A DNA stretch of 11,843 nucleotides from Bacteriovoracaceae bacterium. Its GTDB lineage: Bacteria > Bdellovibrionota > UBA1018. The notes beneath the pieces were generated by a model. It was not told where the DNA came from. It did no database searches and saw nothing but the letters and a program-made list of their open reading frames with translations. This document shows, in pieces, positions 1 through 7,271 of this stretch. The stretch is taken from the NCBI GenBank assembly GCA_947446835.1, contig CANFHS010000057.1, forward strand, positions 1-11,843. The letters are read 5' to 3'. Position numbers and translations under genes: made by a program. Each line of letters begins with the position of its first letter. Position 1 is the stretch's first letter.

Positions 1-504
1 CTGCCCTCCTACCTGGTGGCCAGCCTGCTCGTGCTGGTGTTTTCGCTCAGGCTGGGCTGGCTCCCGGCCGCCCTCTGGGAGGGCCCCGAGGCGGTCGTGC
101 TGCCCGCCCTCACGCTGGCGCTCCGGCCCCTGGCCCTGATCGCACGCCTCACGCGCGCGACCCTCATCGAGTCGCTGCAGTCAGACTACATCCGCACGGC
201 GCAGGGCAAGGGGCTGCCCGAGGGCCGGGTGCTCTTCAAGCACGCCCTCCGGAACTCGCTCGTGCCCGTCATCACGCTGCTGGGCCCGCTGGCGGCCAGC
301 TTGGTCACGGGCTCGTTCCTGGTCGAAACCGTCTTCCAGATTCCGGGCCTGGGAAAGCACTTCGTCAGCGCCGTCATCAACCGCGACTACCCGCTGGTGA
401 TGGGAGTGACGCTTTTTTACGCCGTGCTGCTCATGCTGGCGAATCTGGCCGTGGATCTGGCCGCGGCCTGGATCGATCCGCGCATCCGCCTGGAGGACGC
501 CTGA
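1..504 (+). CDS. oppB: OppB-type oligopeptide ABC transporter permease, C-terminal part (5' end outside window)
   Basis: Inner-membrane permease subunit of a peptide/nickel-type ABC importer, with 167 residues visible. The frame is open from base 1 (reading LPSYLVASLLVLVF), so the gene starts before the window. The EAA-type cytoplasmic loop that contacts the ATPase is at about 60-90 of the visible residues (DYIRTAQGKGL, then FKHALRNSLVPV). It is followed by a glycine-rich segment and hydrophobic helices, and the protein ends in DPRIRLEDA, a usual OppB/DppB type of tail (WIDPRIR). The stop TGA at 502-504 is one base from the next start, so it is translationally coupled with the OppC-type gene. 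The fold and role are clear; the exact substrate (oligopeptide, dipeptide or other) cannot be read from this fragment. Confidence 0.93.
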   Translation: MPSYLVASLLVLVFSLRLGWLPAALWEGPEAVVLPALTLALRPLALIARLTRATLIESLQSDYIRTAQGKGLPEGRVLFKHALRNSLVPVITLLGPLAASLVTGSFLVETVFQIPGLGKHFVSAVINRDYPLVMGVTLFYAVLLMLANLAVDLAAAWIDPRIRLEDA

Positions 505-505
505 G

Positions 506-1378
506 ATGGCGCGCGTCCGGTTTCCCCTCTGGCTGATCCGGAACCGTCGCGGCGTTGGCCGTTTCGTCCGCAATCGGCCCGCCCTGGTGGCGAGTGTCTT
601 CCTGGCAGTGATCACCCTGCTGGCCGCGGCGGCGCCCTGGGTGACCCGCTATTCCTACGAGGCGCAGAACATCGATGCGCGCCTGCAGGGTCCCTCGGCG
701 CTGCACTGGATGGGGACCGACCTCCTGGGGCGCGACATGTGGTCGCGCACCGTCTACGGCGCGCGGCTATCGCTGGCCGTCGGTGCGGTGACAGCCGTGT
801 TTTCACTGGTCCTGGGCATTGCCACGGGAGCGTGGGCAGGCTGGCGGGGCGGCTGGGTGGATCGCCTCCTGATGCGCGTGGTGGACCTGTTCTACAGCTT
901 TCCCTCGCTCCTCCTGGCCATCCTGATCGGGCTGGTGCTGGGACGCGGGTTCCTGGGCATCGCGCTGGCCATCGGTGTGGTGAGCTGGGTGACCCAGGCC
1001 CGCCTGGTGCGGAGCCAGGTGCTGCAGGCGCGGGAATTCGCGTACGTCGAGTCGGCGCGCGCCCTGGGCCTGGGCGGACATGAGGTCGTGCTCCGGCACG
1101 TGCTGCCGAACCTCTGGGGGCCGATCCTGGTCTCGCTGACCTTCCAGATCCCCACCAACATCATGGCCGAGAGTTTCCTGTCGTTCATCGGCCTGGGCCT
1201 CCAGCCCCCCTACTCCAGCTGGGGAACCCTCGCAGCCGAAGGCTTCCGGGCCATGCAAAGCTACCCGCACCTCATCCTGTTCCCGGGCGCGACCCTGTTC
1301 CTGACCCTGCTGGCCTTCAACTTCGCGGGCGACGGCCTGCGGGATTGGCTGGATCCCAGGACCCTCTACCGCGATTGA
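506..1378 (+). CDS. oppC: OppC-type oligopeptide ABC transporter permease
   Basis: Second inner-membrane permease of the same importer, complete at 290 residues, a normal OppC length. The N-terminal cytoplasmic stretch is followed by a first membrane helix at about 25-46. The OppC-typical GTDLLGRD sequence is at 70-77. Further helices follow, then the EAA loop at about 172-200 (EYVESARALGL ... LRHVLPN), which docks on the transporter ATPase. The protein ends GLRDWLDPRTLYRD, with the DPR close to the C-terminus usual in this family. The ATG at 506 lies one base after the oppB stop. No ATPase genes (oppD, oppF) follow: the next gene is oppA on the opposite strand, ending 6 bases away. The ATPases must be upstream of the window or elsewhere. 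Confidence 0.95.
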   Translation: MARVRFPLWLIRNRRGVGRFVRNRPALVASVFLAVITLLAAAAPWVTRYSYEAQNIDARLQGPSALHWMGTDLLGRDMWSRTVYGARLSLAVGAVTAVFSLVLGIATGAWAGWRGGWVDRLLMRVVDLFYSFPSLLLAILIGLVLGRGFLGIALAIGVVSWVTQARLVRSQVLQAREFAYVESARALGLGGHEVVLRHVLPNLWGPILVSLTFQIPTNIMAESFLSFIGLGLQPPYSSWGTLAAEGFRAMQSYPHLILFPGATLFLTLLAFNFAGDGLRDWLDPRTLYRD

Positions 1379-1384
1379 GGATTC

Positions 1385-2947
1385 TCAGGGGCTGAGCACC
1401 AGATCCTTCAGGTACAGGTAATTCAGCGGGTTCAGGTGCAGACCCTGGACCACGGGCTTCACGAGGCCCAGGTTGGACTCGTAGTACAGCGGCACGAGCA
1501 CGACCTCGCGCTCCAGCAGCAGCTGCTGCGCCTCGCGGTAGCTGCGTTTGCGGAACTCCAGGTTCATCGCGTCGCGGGCACCCAGGACCAGCTCGTCGTA
1601 TTTCTCGTTCTTCCAGGTCGAGCGGTTGTTGCCCGCGCCCGAAAGGAACACGGACAGGAAGTTGTCCGGGTCCGGGAAGTCCGCGGCCCAGCTGCCCGCA
1701 AAAACCGCGTAAGCGTGCAGATCCAGGTTCGAGCGGAACGTCTTGTGGTCGAACGGCTGCAGCACCACGGTCAGGCCCAGGTTCTTCTTGAGCTGCTCCT
1801 GCACGAACTGCCCGAGGGTGAGTTCCAGATCCCAGTTGGGCAGCAGCAGCTCGAGCTGCAACGGACGGGACGGATCCAGGCCCGCCAGCTTCAGCTCGCG
1901 CCTGGCCGCCACCGGATCAAAGCGCAGCCCCAGGCCCGGGTCGTGGCCCAGCACTCCGGGCGGCACGAACGAGCCCGCCTGCGCATGGCCCGCGTGCAGG
2001 ATCCTGGAAATCTGGCCCTTGTCGATGGCCTGCGCCACCGCGCGCCGCAGGTGGACGTTTGCCACCGGGTAATTGTTCAGCGCAAAACCCAGGTAGCCCG
2101 TCTTCAGGTACGGAAAAACCCGGAAGTCCTTGCGGCCGGACAGCCGCTGCAGATCGACCGTCGAAAGGTGGGTCAGGAAATCGAGCTTGCTGGTCTCGTA
2201 CAGGTTCAAGGCCGTCGAATCATCCTTCACGATGCGGGCCACGATCTCCTCGACGTTGCCGCGCTTGCCCCAGTAAAGCGGGTTGGCCTTGAGCACCAGC
2301 TTGGAGTCCAGGTCGTAGGATGAAAGCGTGTAGGGCCCCACGGTCACCATCTTGCCGGGCTTTTCCCAGGCGCTTCCGTACTTGTCGATCAGCTCCTCGC
2401 GGATGGGGAATGTGACCCAGAACGTGGGGATGTAGAGCCAGTGGGCCACGGGCCGCAGCAGCTTGACCCGGAAGGTCTGGTCGTCCACGGCGCGGACACC
2501 CACCTGGTTGAAATCGGTCAAGGCACCCTTGTTGTAGAACTCGGCGCCCTCCACATCGAAGAGCAGGTAGGCATACGAAGCCGCCGTCAGCGGACTCAAG
2601 AGGCGCTTCCAGCTGGCCACGAAGTCCTGGGCACGAAGGGGCACGCCGTCGGACCATTTGACCCCCGGGCGCAGGTGGAACGTGTAGGTACGGCCATCCG
2701 CGCTCACTTCCCAGCTCTGCGCGAGGGCCGGGGCGACGCGCATCTTCTCATCGAAAGTGAGCAGGCCTTCCATCAGGTTGACCAGCAGGTTGGTCTCGAT
2801 GGTGGTGTGCGCCTTGTTCCAGTCCAGGGTCTCGGGCTCGCCCGGCAGCCGGAAGCTGAAGCTGCGGGAGGGCCCACCCCAGGCGGTGGCCGTCACGAAC
2901 AGGAGGCAAAGACCCGAAAGCAACGCTGAACCCCGGAAGCTCTTCAT
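1385..2947 (-). CDS. oppA: Periplasmic oligopeptide-binding protein, OppA / SBP_bac_5 family
   Basis: Solute-binding component that captures peptides in the periplasm and delivers them to the OppB/OppC permeases. It has 520 residues from the ATG at 2947. That start gives a clean signal peptide (MKSFRG, then a hydrophobic run to about residue 24) and has GGAG 5-8 bases upstream. Earlier in-frame starts would prepend an Arg/Pro-rich extension that overlaps the upstream gene. The family pattern is strong near the N-terminus: an EPETLDWNKA entry, then FHLRPGVKWSDGVPL followed by DFVASWKRLLSP. No lipobox is evident, since the only cysteine in the leader follows Leu, so a soluble periplasmic protein is expected. 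The gene is convergent with oppC rather than co-transcribed, and 28 bases downstream of the caspase-like gene, so it is probably read with the exported-protein genes. Other SBP_bac_5 substrates are possible. Confidence 0.92.
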   Translation of the reverse strand: MKSFRGSALLSGLCLLFVTATAWGGPSRSFSFRLPGEPETLDWNKAHTTIETNLLVNLMEGLLTFDEKMRVAPALAQSWEVSADGRTYTFHLRPGVKWSDGVPLRAQDFVASWKRLLSPLTAASYAYLLFDVEGAEFYNKGALTDFNQVGVRAVDDQTFRVKLLRPVAHWLYIPTFWVTFPIREELIDKYGSAWEKPGKMVTVGPYTLSSYDLDSKLVLKANPLYWGKRGNVEEIVARIVKDDSTALNLYETSKLDFLTHLSTVDLQRLSGRKDFRVFPYLKTGYLGFALNNYPVANVHLRRAVAQAIDKGQISRILHAGHAQAGSFVPPGVLGHDPGLGLRFDPVAARRELKLAGLDPSRPLQLELLLPNWDLELTLGQFVQEQLKKNLGLTVVLQPFDHKTFRSNLDLHAYAVFAGSWAADFPDPDNFLSVFLSGAGNNRSTWKNEKYDELVLGARDAMNLEFRKRSYREAQQLLLEREVVLVPLYYESNLGLVKPVVQGLHLNPLNYLYLKDLVLSP

Positions 2948-2975
2948 GACTCCAGTTTTACAACGGCCCGGAGGT

Positions 2976-4283
2976 CTAATGGCAGTCCGAATTGACGGAC
3001 TCGAGCTCCTGGCGACTGCGGGCCGGCTCCACCCAGTTGAACGGCACGCACCGGCCCGAGGGCCAGCGCAGCAGGTTTTCCATGGGCCTCCAGGCCTGCT
3101 CCAGGATCGCCAGATCGCGGGCCTCTTCGCCCGTGGGCGGGGTCTTGGCATCCGCCAACCGGTCCACCTCGTGTTCCAACGCGGTCTGGAACTCGAGGAA
3201 CCTGGCCCGATTCAAGGTGGTCAGATCCGGGAAGGTCTTCCAGGTACCGTCGCCCCCCTTCTTGCGGGCCATGACCCGGGCCCAGGCCGCGCGTGCCTTT
3301 TCCAGTTCGGGCCGGAAGTACATCTCGAAGTTCGAAACCACGTTCCTGAAAAAGATGAGGCGCACCACATCCTCGGGCGAGGGCAACGCCATGGACATGA
3401 ATTCGCGCTCGCAGTGCTCGTAGCGCCTGAGGCGGTTGTAGACGTCGCGAAGCACCGAGCTGTGGGTGTCGGTGGGAAGGTCCTCGAAGCCCGGATCGCA
3501 GGTCAGGTAGGGAAAATAGAGCTGCTTGCAGGTGACCCGGAGGCTCTGGAACACCTCGCGCGGGCAGTGCTTCGTGTATTCCTGGAAGTTCAGGCGGGCG
3601 CTTTGGCTGACGTACTGGTCATTGAGGCATACGGCCAGGCTGACCTGGTTGGAGTACTGGATTTCGCGGAAAAGCTTTTCGACGGCCTTCAGGTCCCGCT
3701 TCTGGGTCAGCTGCTGCTCGCGCGCCACCAGGTCGCCGATCAGCGCGGAAGAGGCCGTCTGGGCCTTGCTCGGTGCGGACTGCTCGAAGCCCACCAGGAC
3801 GCCCGCCTTCGGGAACTGCTCGCGCCACAGCCGGACCGAACCGAAGGTGCCGGTGTAGCAGCCGAACAGGTAGACCGAGCGCACGGAGTCGCGGAGGGCA
3901 CTCTGGTCCGGCAGTTTGGGCACGGCCTGGAAGGCCTGCTTGACCTCCTTGAGGGACAGGTTTCCGCGTTCACCGAAAAAGCTCTTGCCGCCCGAATGAC
4001 CCGAAAAGATCAAGGCGACCGGATGCTGATCCTTGCGGACCAGCTGCTGGAGGAAACCCTTGAAGGCGCCCACGTCGGCCCAGACCCGGCTGGCCGGGTC
4101 CGGGAACACCACGAGCTTCTGCCCGCGCTGGTCGGCCGCGCGCTGCGCCTCACGGATCTCGGCCGGAGCCCGGTTCAGATCCACGAACACGATCACGTCT
4201 TCGTCGGCGCGGGCGGCGGCGCTCCACCCCAGCAGCACACCCGCCAGCGCAAGCCAGGCCCTCGAACCTCGTGCCAGGCTCAC
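2976..4283 (-). CDS. Secreted protein of unknown function with caspase-like (clan CD) His/Cys motifs
   Basis: 435 residues starting at a GTG (4283) that overlaps the stop of the upstream gene by four bases (GTGA), which supports coupled translation. Residues 1-26 form a clear Sec signal peptide ending ARA before DEDVIVFVDL, so the product is exported. Two motifs look like the catalytic pair of clan CD cysteine peptidases (caspase, gingipain, clostripain, CHAT). The first is a hydrophobic strand followed by SGHSGG with His96. The second is SVYLFGCYTG with Cys142, 46 residues later. The spacing and the preceding beta strands fit the fold, but the usual His-Gly is His-Ser-Gly here. The C-terminal part (about 200-435) is mostly helical in character, with seven further cysteines (219, 240, 252, 262, 291, 412, 434), and I do not recognise it. 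Protease activity is inference; a non-catalytic relative is possible. Confidence 0.8.
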   Translation of the reverse strand: MSLARGSRAWLALAGVLLGWSAAARADEDVIVFVDLNRAPAEIREAQRAADQRGQKLVVFPDPASRVWADVGAFKGFLQQLVRKDQHPVALIFSGHSGGKSFFGERGNLSLKEVKQAFQAVPKLPDQSALRDSVRSVYLFGCYTGTFGSVRLWREQFPKAGVLVGFEQSAPSKAQTASSALIGDLVAREQQLTQKRDLKAVEKLFREIQYSNQVSLAVCLNDQYVSQSARLNFQEYTKHCPREVFQSLRVTCKQLYFPYLTCDPGFEDLPTDTHSSVLRDVYNRLRRYEHCEREFMSMALPSPEDVVRLIFFRNVVSNFEMYFRPELEKARAAWARVMARKKGGDGTWKTFPDLTTLNRARFLEFQTALEHEVDRLADAKTPPTGEEARDLAILEQAWRPMENLLRWPSGRCVPFNWVEPARSRQELESVNSDCH

Positions 4284-4684
4284 CGGGTTCTCCTTGCCCG
4301 AAGCTGCTGCCGGAGCTTCTGCAATGCCGCTGCCGGGAGCCCGGGATAGTGCGCCGCCAGCGCCTGGGGTTCCTGGGTCCTGGCCCGTTGCACGAGCAGG
4401 TCCCGTTCCAGCTCATCCCAGCCCGCCAGGGCCTGATCCAGGCCCACGCCCTTCAGCAGGCGCTCGCGCTCGACCACCGGCAGGAGCGCATCCGCCCTGG
4501 GGCTGGAGCGGGGACTCGGGGGCGGCTCCACCACCACGCCCGGGCCCGCCAGTTCGCGGGCGTCGACCTCGGCGTCCAGGGGCACCACGTGGATCACAGG
4601 CGGCTGCTCGGGGCCCGCGGCCCAAGCCAACCCGGTCAAGCCCAAGGCCAACGAAATCCAGCTGGAATGAACGAGGGACGTCAT
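4280..4684 (-). CDS. Small secreted hypothetical protein, proline-rich middle
   Basis: 134 residues. The ATG at 4684 opens a signal peptide (hydrophobic core SLALGLTGLAWAA, cleavage likely near residue 22-23). The mature part begins GPEQPPVIHVVPLDAEVDA, has a Pro/Ser/Arg segment around 53-63 (EPPPSPRSSPR), then a helical, charged C-terminal half ending RQQLRARRTR. No cysteine is left in the mature protein and I do not recognise a family. The stop overlaps the start of the caspase-like gene by four bases, so the two are almost certainly made together; a partner or accessory role for the secreted caspase-like protein is a reasonable guess only. The ribosome site (GAAGGGG) and start codon lie inside a perfect inverted repeat (4680-4699). 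Confidence 0.72.
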   Translation of the reverse strand: MTSLVHSSWISLALGLTGLAWAAGPEQPPVIHVVPLDAEVDARELAGPGVVVEPPPSPRSSPRADALLPVVERERLLKGVGLDQALAGWDELERDLLVQRARTQEPQALAAHYPGLPAAALQKLRQQLRARRTR

Positions 4685-4699
4685 CCCCTTCAGGATGAC
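4680..4699 (-). promoter_or_regulatory. Inverted repeat enclosing the ribosome site and start codon of the 134-residue protein gene
   Basis: On the coding strand the transcript reads GTCATCC, then TGAAGG, then GGATGAC: perfect 7-base arms around a 6-base loop. The AAGG of the Shine-Dalgarno region is in the loop and the ATG start (4684-4682) is in the 3' arm. A folded hairpin would hide the start codon, so it could limit initiation until upstream ribosomes or a protein open it. There is no T-run, so it is not a usual terminator. The structure is seen in the sequence; a function is only inferred. Confidence 0.4.
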
Positions 4700-4730
4700 G
4701 GCGGACCACCCACCGGGTCAATGAAACGCT

Positions 4731-5099
4731 TCAGCGCGGCGGGAGAGACTGCGGGACGTTCTGGACGGCGCCTGGGTTGGTGATCTGGAACTGGACTCCC
4801 GGAAGCAGGCCTACCTCTTTCCAGGAATAAAAGATGCGGGCGCCCCGCTCTTTCCAGCCTTTGCAGGGGTCGGTGCGCCGGCGAATGAGCCGGATCTCGG
4901 AAACCTCGATAGGAGGCATCTCCATGACGTCGAGCACGAAATCCTTCTTGATCGTGCAGCCGTTGGACTGGACCTGGAAAGTGATGCCCCGCTCATCGGT
5001 CATGAACCCGTAGACATCGGCTGCCACCTGGGCACGGGCAACCGCCGAAACCAGGGTACCGAACACCAGACCCAGAACCAGGAAAAGCCAGCGACTCAT
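4731..5099 (-). CDS. Small secreted hypothetical protein with two cysteines
   Basis: 122 residues from the ATG at 5099. Residues 1-23 are a textbook signal peptide (MSRWLFLVLGLVFGTLVSAV, then ARA before QVAADVYG). A longer reading from a TTG at 5135 would bury this leader and is unlikely. The mature part is about 99 residues with beta-rich character (DVYGFMTDERGITFQVQ), the motif SNGCTIKKDF (Cys48) and RTDPCKGW (Cys79). The two cysteines could form one disulfide in the periplasm. It ends NVPQSLPPR. I do not recognise a named family. It lies 52 bases after the fdx stop and 46 bases before the next secreted-protein gene, and probably heads the exported-protein group. No Shine-Dalgarno sequence is visible before the ATG. 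Confidence 0.75.
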   Translation of the reverse strand: MSRWLFLVLGLVFGTLVSAVARAQVAADVYGFMTDERGITFQVQSNGCTIKKDFVLDVMEMPPIEVSEIRLIRRRTDPCKGWKERGARIFYSWKEVGLLPGVQFQITNPGAVQNVPQSLPPR

Positions 5100-5106
5100 A
5101 CGGCCG

Positions 5107-5135
5107 CAGATAACCCAGCTTCCGCCGGGAGTCAA
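5107..5135 (-). promoter_or_regulatory. Candidate sigma-70-like promoter for the exported-protein gene group
   Basis: Reading the - strand, TTGACT (5135-5130) is followed after 17 bases by TATCTG (5112-5107). The -35 box is good and the -10 is mediocre. Transcription from here would begin about 7-8 bases downstream, which is at or next to the ATG at 5099. Together with the missing Shine-Dalgarno sequence, this would make a leaderless transcript. The boxes are seen; use is inferred. Confidence 0.33.
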
Positions 5136-5151
5136 TACCTGACCAAATAGA

Positions 5152-5448
5152 TCAATATCCCTGATTCACGACCTGGACGGTCACATCACCCCGCACCTGG
5201 GCCTGGCAACCCAGGCGGGACTGAAGCCCCACCCCGTCCGCGTGCTCGATGCGCTCTTCTTCGGCCTCTTCCATGGGGGCCAGGTTCTGCGCTCCCTCGA
5301 CCACGATGACGTGGCAGGTGGTGCAGGCGCAGAAACCGCCGCACGCATGCTGGAGCGGCACGTCGTTCTGGATGGCCACATCGAGGATGCTCTCCCCGGC
5401 CTTGGCTTCACAAACGGTGTTCATCGGCAGAAAGGTGACTTTGGGCAT
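5152..5448 (-). CDS. fdx: ISC-type [2Fe-2S] ferredoxin
   Basis: Adrenodoxin-like ferredoxin that supplies electrons for iron-sulfur cluster assembly on IscU. It has 98 residues from the ATG at 5448 (MPKVTFLPMN), preceded by GAGGA at a proper distance. A TTG twelve bases earlier would overlap the hscA stop and is less likely. Cluster ligands are Cys36, Cys42, Cys45 and Cys81 in HACGGFCACTTCH and SRLGCQAQV. An extra cysteine (Cys40) lies between the first two ligands, as in the E. coli ISC ferredoxin, which separates this group from plant-type ferredoxins. It is slightly shorter than the E. coli protein (about 111). It is the last gene of the isc operon, 8 bases after hscA. No iscX follows. Confidence 0.96.
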   Translation of the reverse strand: MPKVTFLPMNTVCEAKAGESILDVAIQNDVPLQHACGGFCACTTCHVIVVEGAQNLAPMEEAEEERIEHADGVGLQSRLGCQAQVRGDVTVQVVNQGY

Positions 5449-5456
5449 GGAATTCC

Positions 5457-7271
5457 TCAAACCTTGGGCCGGGTCAGGGCGGCCCTGACCAGCAGATCTG
5501 CCAGTTTCCGGCTGGCTTGGTCGAGCAGGAAGGACTCCTGCCTGATTTTTTCCGGATCATTGCCCACCATGGCGGCCTGGAGCGTCTCCATCCGGGCCTC
5601 CACATTCCGGGCCTCCTCTTCGGACAGCAGGTGGCGGCCATCCGGGAAGCTGCGCTGGCAGGCCCGCAGCACAGGCTCGGCTTCGGTGCGCGCGTCGACC
5701 AGGGTCCGGAAGCTGCGGTCGGCCTCCGCGCCGGCCTCGCGCTCGCGAAGCATGCGCTCCACCTCGGCGTCGCTCAGGCCGAATGACGGGCGCACCTCGA
5801 CCGACTGCTCGTGACCGTCGCGAAGGTCCTTGGCCGAGACCTGCAGGATGCCGTCGGCATCGATCAGGAACTGGACCTGGACCCGCGGCAAGCCCGCCGG
5901 CAGCGGCGTGATGCCCTTGAGCTTGAACCGGGCCAGGCTGCGGTTGTCCTCGACCCGCTCGCGCTCACCCTGGAGCACGTGGATGTCGACGGCGGTCTGG
6001 TGGTCCACGAAGGTCGTGAAGGTTTCCTGGGCCGAAGCCGGAATCCGCGTGTTGCGCGGAATGAGGGGCGACATCAGCCCGCCATAGGTCTCGATCCCGA
6101 GCGACAGCGGCACCACGTCCAGCAGCAGCAGGTCCGGGTTGTTTCCGGCCAGGATGTCGGCCTGGATGGCAGCCCCCTGGGCCACCACCTCGTCCGGATG
6201 CATCGACGTGTTGGGTTCTCGGCCAAACACCTGGCGGGCAAAGTCCTGCACCACCGAAAGGCGGGTGGGCCCGCCCACCAGCACCACATCCGACAGGTCT
6301 TCGCGCCGAAGGCCCGCGTCCGCCAGGGCCTGCAGGCAGGACGCCCGGGTGGGCTCCAGCACGGGCCGGACCAGTGCCTCGAACTCGGCGCGATCCAGGG
6401 TGCGGCGGTACACGCCCTTGCCTCCGGGCAGGGGCAGCTCGATGAGCGCCGACGCGGCCTCCGACAGGCGGATCTTGGCGGCCTCGCAACGTTCCAGCAG
6501 CGCGGCCCAGAAATCCAGGTCCGCGTGCGCGTCCAGGCCATGCTCCGCGCGAAGCTCGCGCGCGCAGACCGCCGCCAGCGCGCGGTCCAGGTCGTCGCCG
6601 CCCAGCCCGGTGTTGCCGTTGGTGGACAGCACTTCGAAGATGCCTTCGTGCAGCTTGAGGATCGACACATCGAAGGTGCCGCCCCCCAGATCGTAAACGG
6701 CGATCAGCCCCTCGCGCTTGCGATCCAGTCCGTAGGCCAGGGCGGCCGCGGTCGGCTCGTTCACGATGCGGAGCACCTCGAGGCCCGCCAGACGGCCCGC
6801 CGTGCGGGTGGCCTGGCGCTGGGCATCGTTGAAGTACGCCGGCACCGTGATCACCGCGCGGCTCACGGCGCAGCCCAGGCTGGCTTCGGCCGAAAGCTTG
6901 AGCTCGCGCAGGATCAGTGCCGAGATCTCGATGGCCGTGGTGCTGCGACCCTCCACTGAAATCCGCACCACGCCTTCGCCCGGCTCGATGCGATACGGCA
7001 GCTGGCCTGCCAGGTCCTTGAGGTCCTCGAAGCCCCGGCCCAGGAGCCGCTTGGCCGAGTACACGGTGTGGCTGGCATCGGTGATCTTGCAGCCGCGGGC
7101 CGCAAAGCCCACCACCGGCCTTCCGTCCTGGAAATTCACCACCGACGGCAGCAGGTTGCGCCCTTCGCGGGTGGGCAGCACACGGGGCACTCCGTCCTGG
7201 ACCACGGCCACCAGGCTATGGGTCGTCCCCAGATCAATGCCGACGATCGGCGAGTCCACGGCCCGGCTCAC
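5457..7271 (-). CDS. hscA: HscA, Hsp70-type chaperone for iron-sulfur cluster transfer
   Basis: Specialised Hsp70 ATPase that binds the LPPVK-type loop of IscU and, driven by HscB, promotes cluster release to acceptors in the cytoplasm. It has 604 residues, close to E. coli HscA (616). Nucleotide-binding signatures are IDLGTTHSLVAVV near the N-terminus (Asp13), VYDLGGGTFDVSIL at about 193-206 and VVLVGGPTRLSVVQ at about 330-343. The hydrophobic interdomain linker LLLLDVVPLSLG is near 380-390, followed by the beta-sandwich substrate domain and a charged helical lid. The start is a GTG at 7271 overlapping the hscB stop by four bases (GTGA), so expression is coupled to its co-chaperone. Position in the isc operon separates it from DnaK, which usually lies beside dnaJ or grpE. 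Confidence 0.96.
   Translation of the reverse strand: MSRAVDSPIVGIDLGTTHSLVAVVQDGVPRVLPTREGRNLLPSVVNFQDGRPVVGFAARGCKITDASHTVYSAKRLLGRGFEDLKDLAGQLPYRIEPGEGVVRISVEGRSTTAIEISALILRELKLSAEASLGCAVSRAVITVPAYFNDAQRQATRTAGRLAGLEVLRIVNEPTAAALAYGLDRKREGLIAVYDLGGGTFDVSILKLHEGIFEVLSTNGNTGLGGDDLDRALAAVCARELRAEHGLDAHADLDFWAALLERCEAAKIRLSEAASALIELPLPGGKGVYRRTLDRAEFEALVRPVLEPTRASCLQALADAGLRREDLSDVVLVGGPTRLSVVQDFARQVFGREPNTSMHPDEVVAQGAAIQADILAGNNPDLLLLDVVPLSLGIETYGGLMSPLIPRNTRIPASAQETFTTFVDHQTAVDIHVLQGERERVEDNRSLARFKLKGITPLPAGLPRVQVQFLIDADGILQVSAKDLRDGHEQSVEVRPSFGLSDAEVERMLREREAGAEADRSFRTLVDARTEAEPVLRACQRSFPDGRHLLSEEEARNVEARMETLQAAMVGNDPEKIRQESFLLDQASRKLADLLVRAALTRPKV

Noticed and set aside
1376..1396. Short palindromes between oppC and oppA (TGAG-GATT-CTCA and CTCAG-GGG-CTGAG) as a bidirectional terminator
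   Set aside because: The stems are only 4-5 pairs, overlap each other and have no T-run on either strand.
2948..3151. 68-residue N-terminal extension of OppA
   Set aside because: It would overlap the upstream gene, is Arg/Pro-rich, and would bury the signal peptide that begins at 2947.
2757..4349. Long open + strand frame (530 codons) opposite the caspase-like gene
   Set aside because: It is the mirror of a GC-rich coding strand. Its product shows no signal, domain or low-complexity pattern of a real protein, while the - strand frame has a signal peptide, coupled start and motif pair.
5100..5151. iscX or another small isc gene after fdx
   Set aside because: Only 52 bases before the next start, with stops and no coding pattern; the space fits a promoter better.
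5811..6959. Open + strand frame (382 codons) opposite hscA
   Set aside because: Antisense shadow of hscA; no recognisable protein features.
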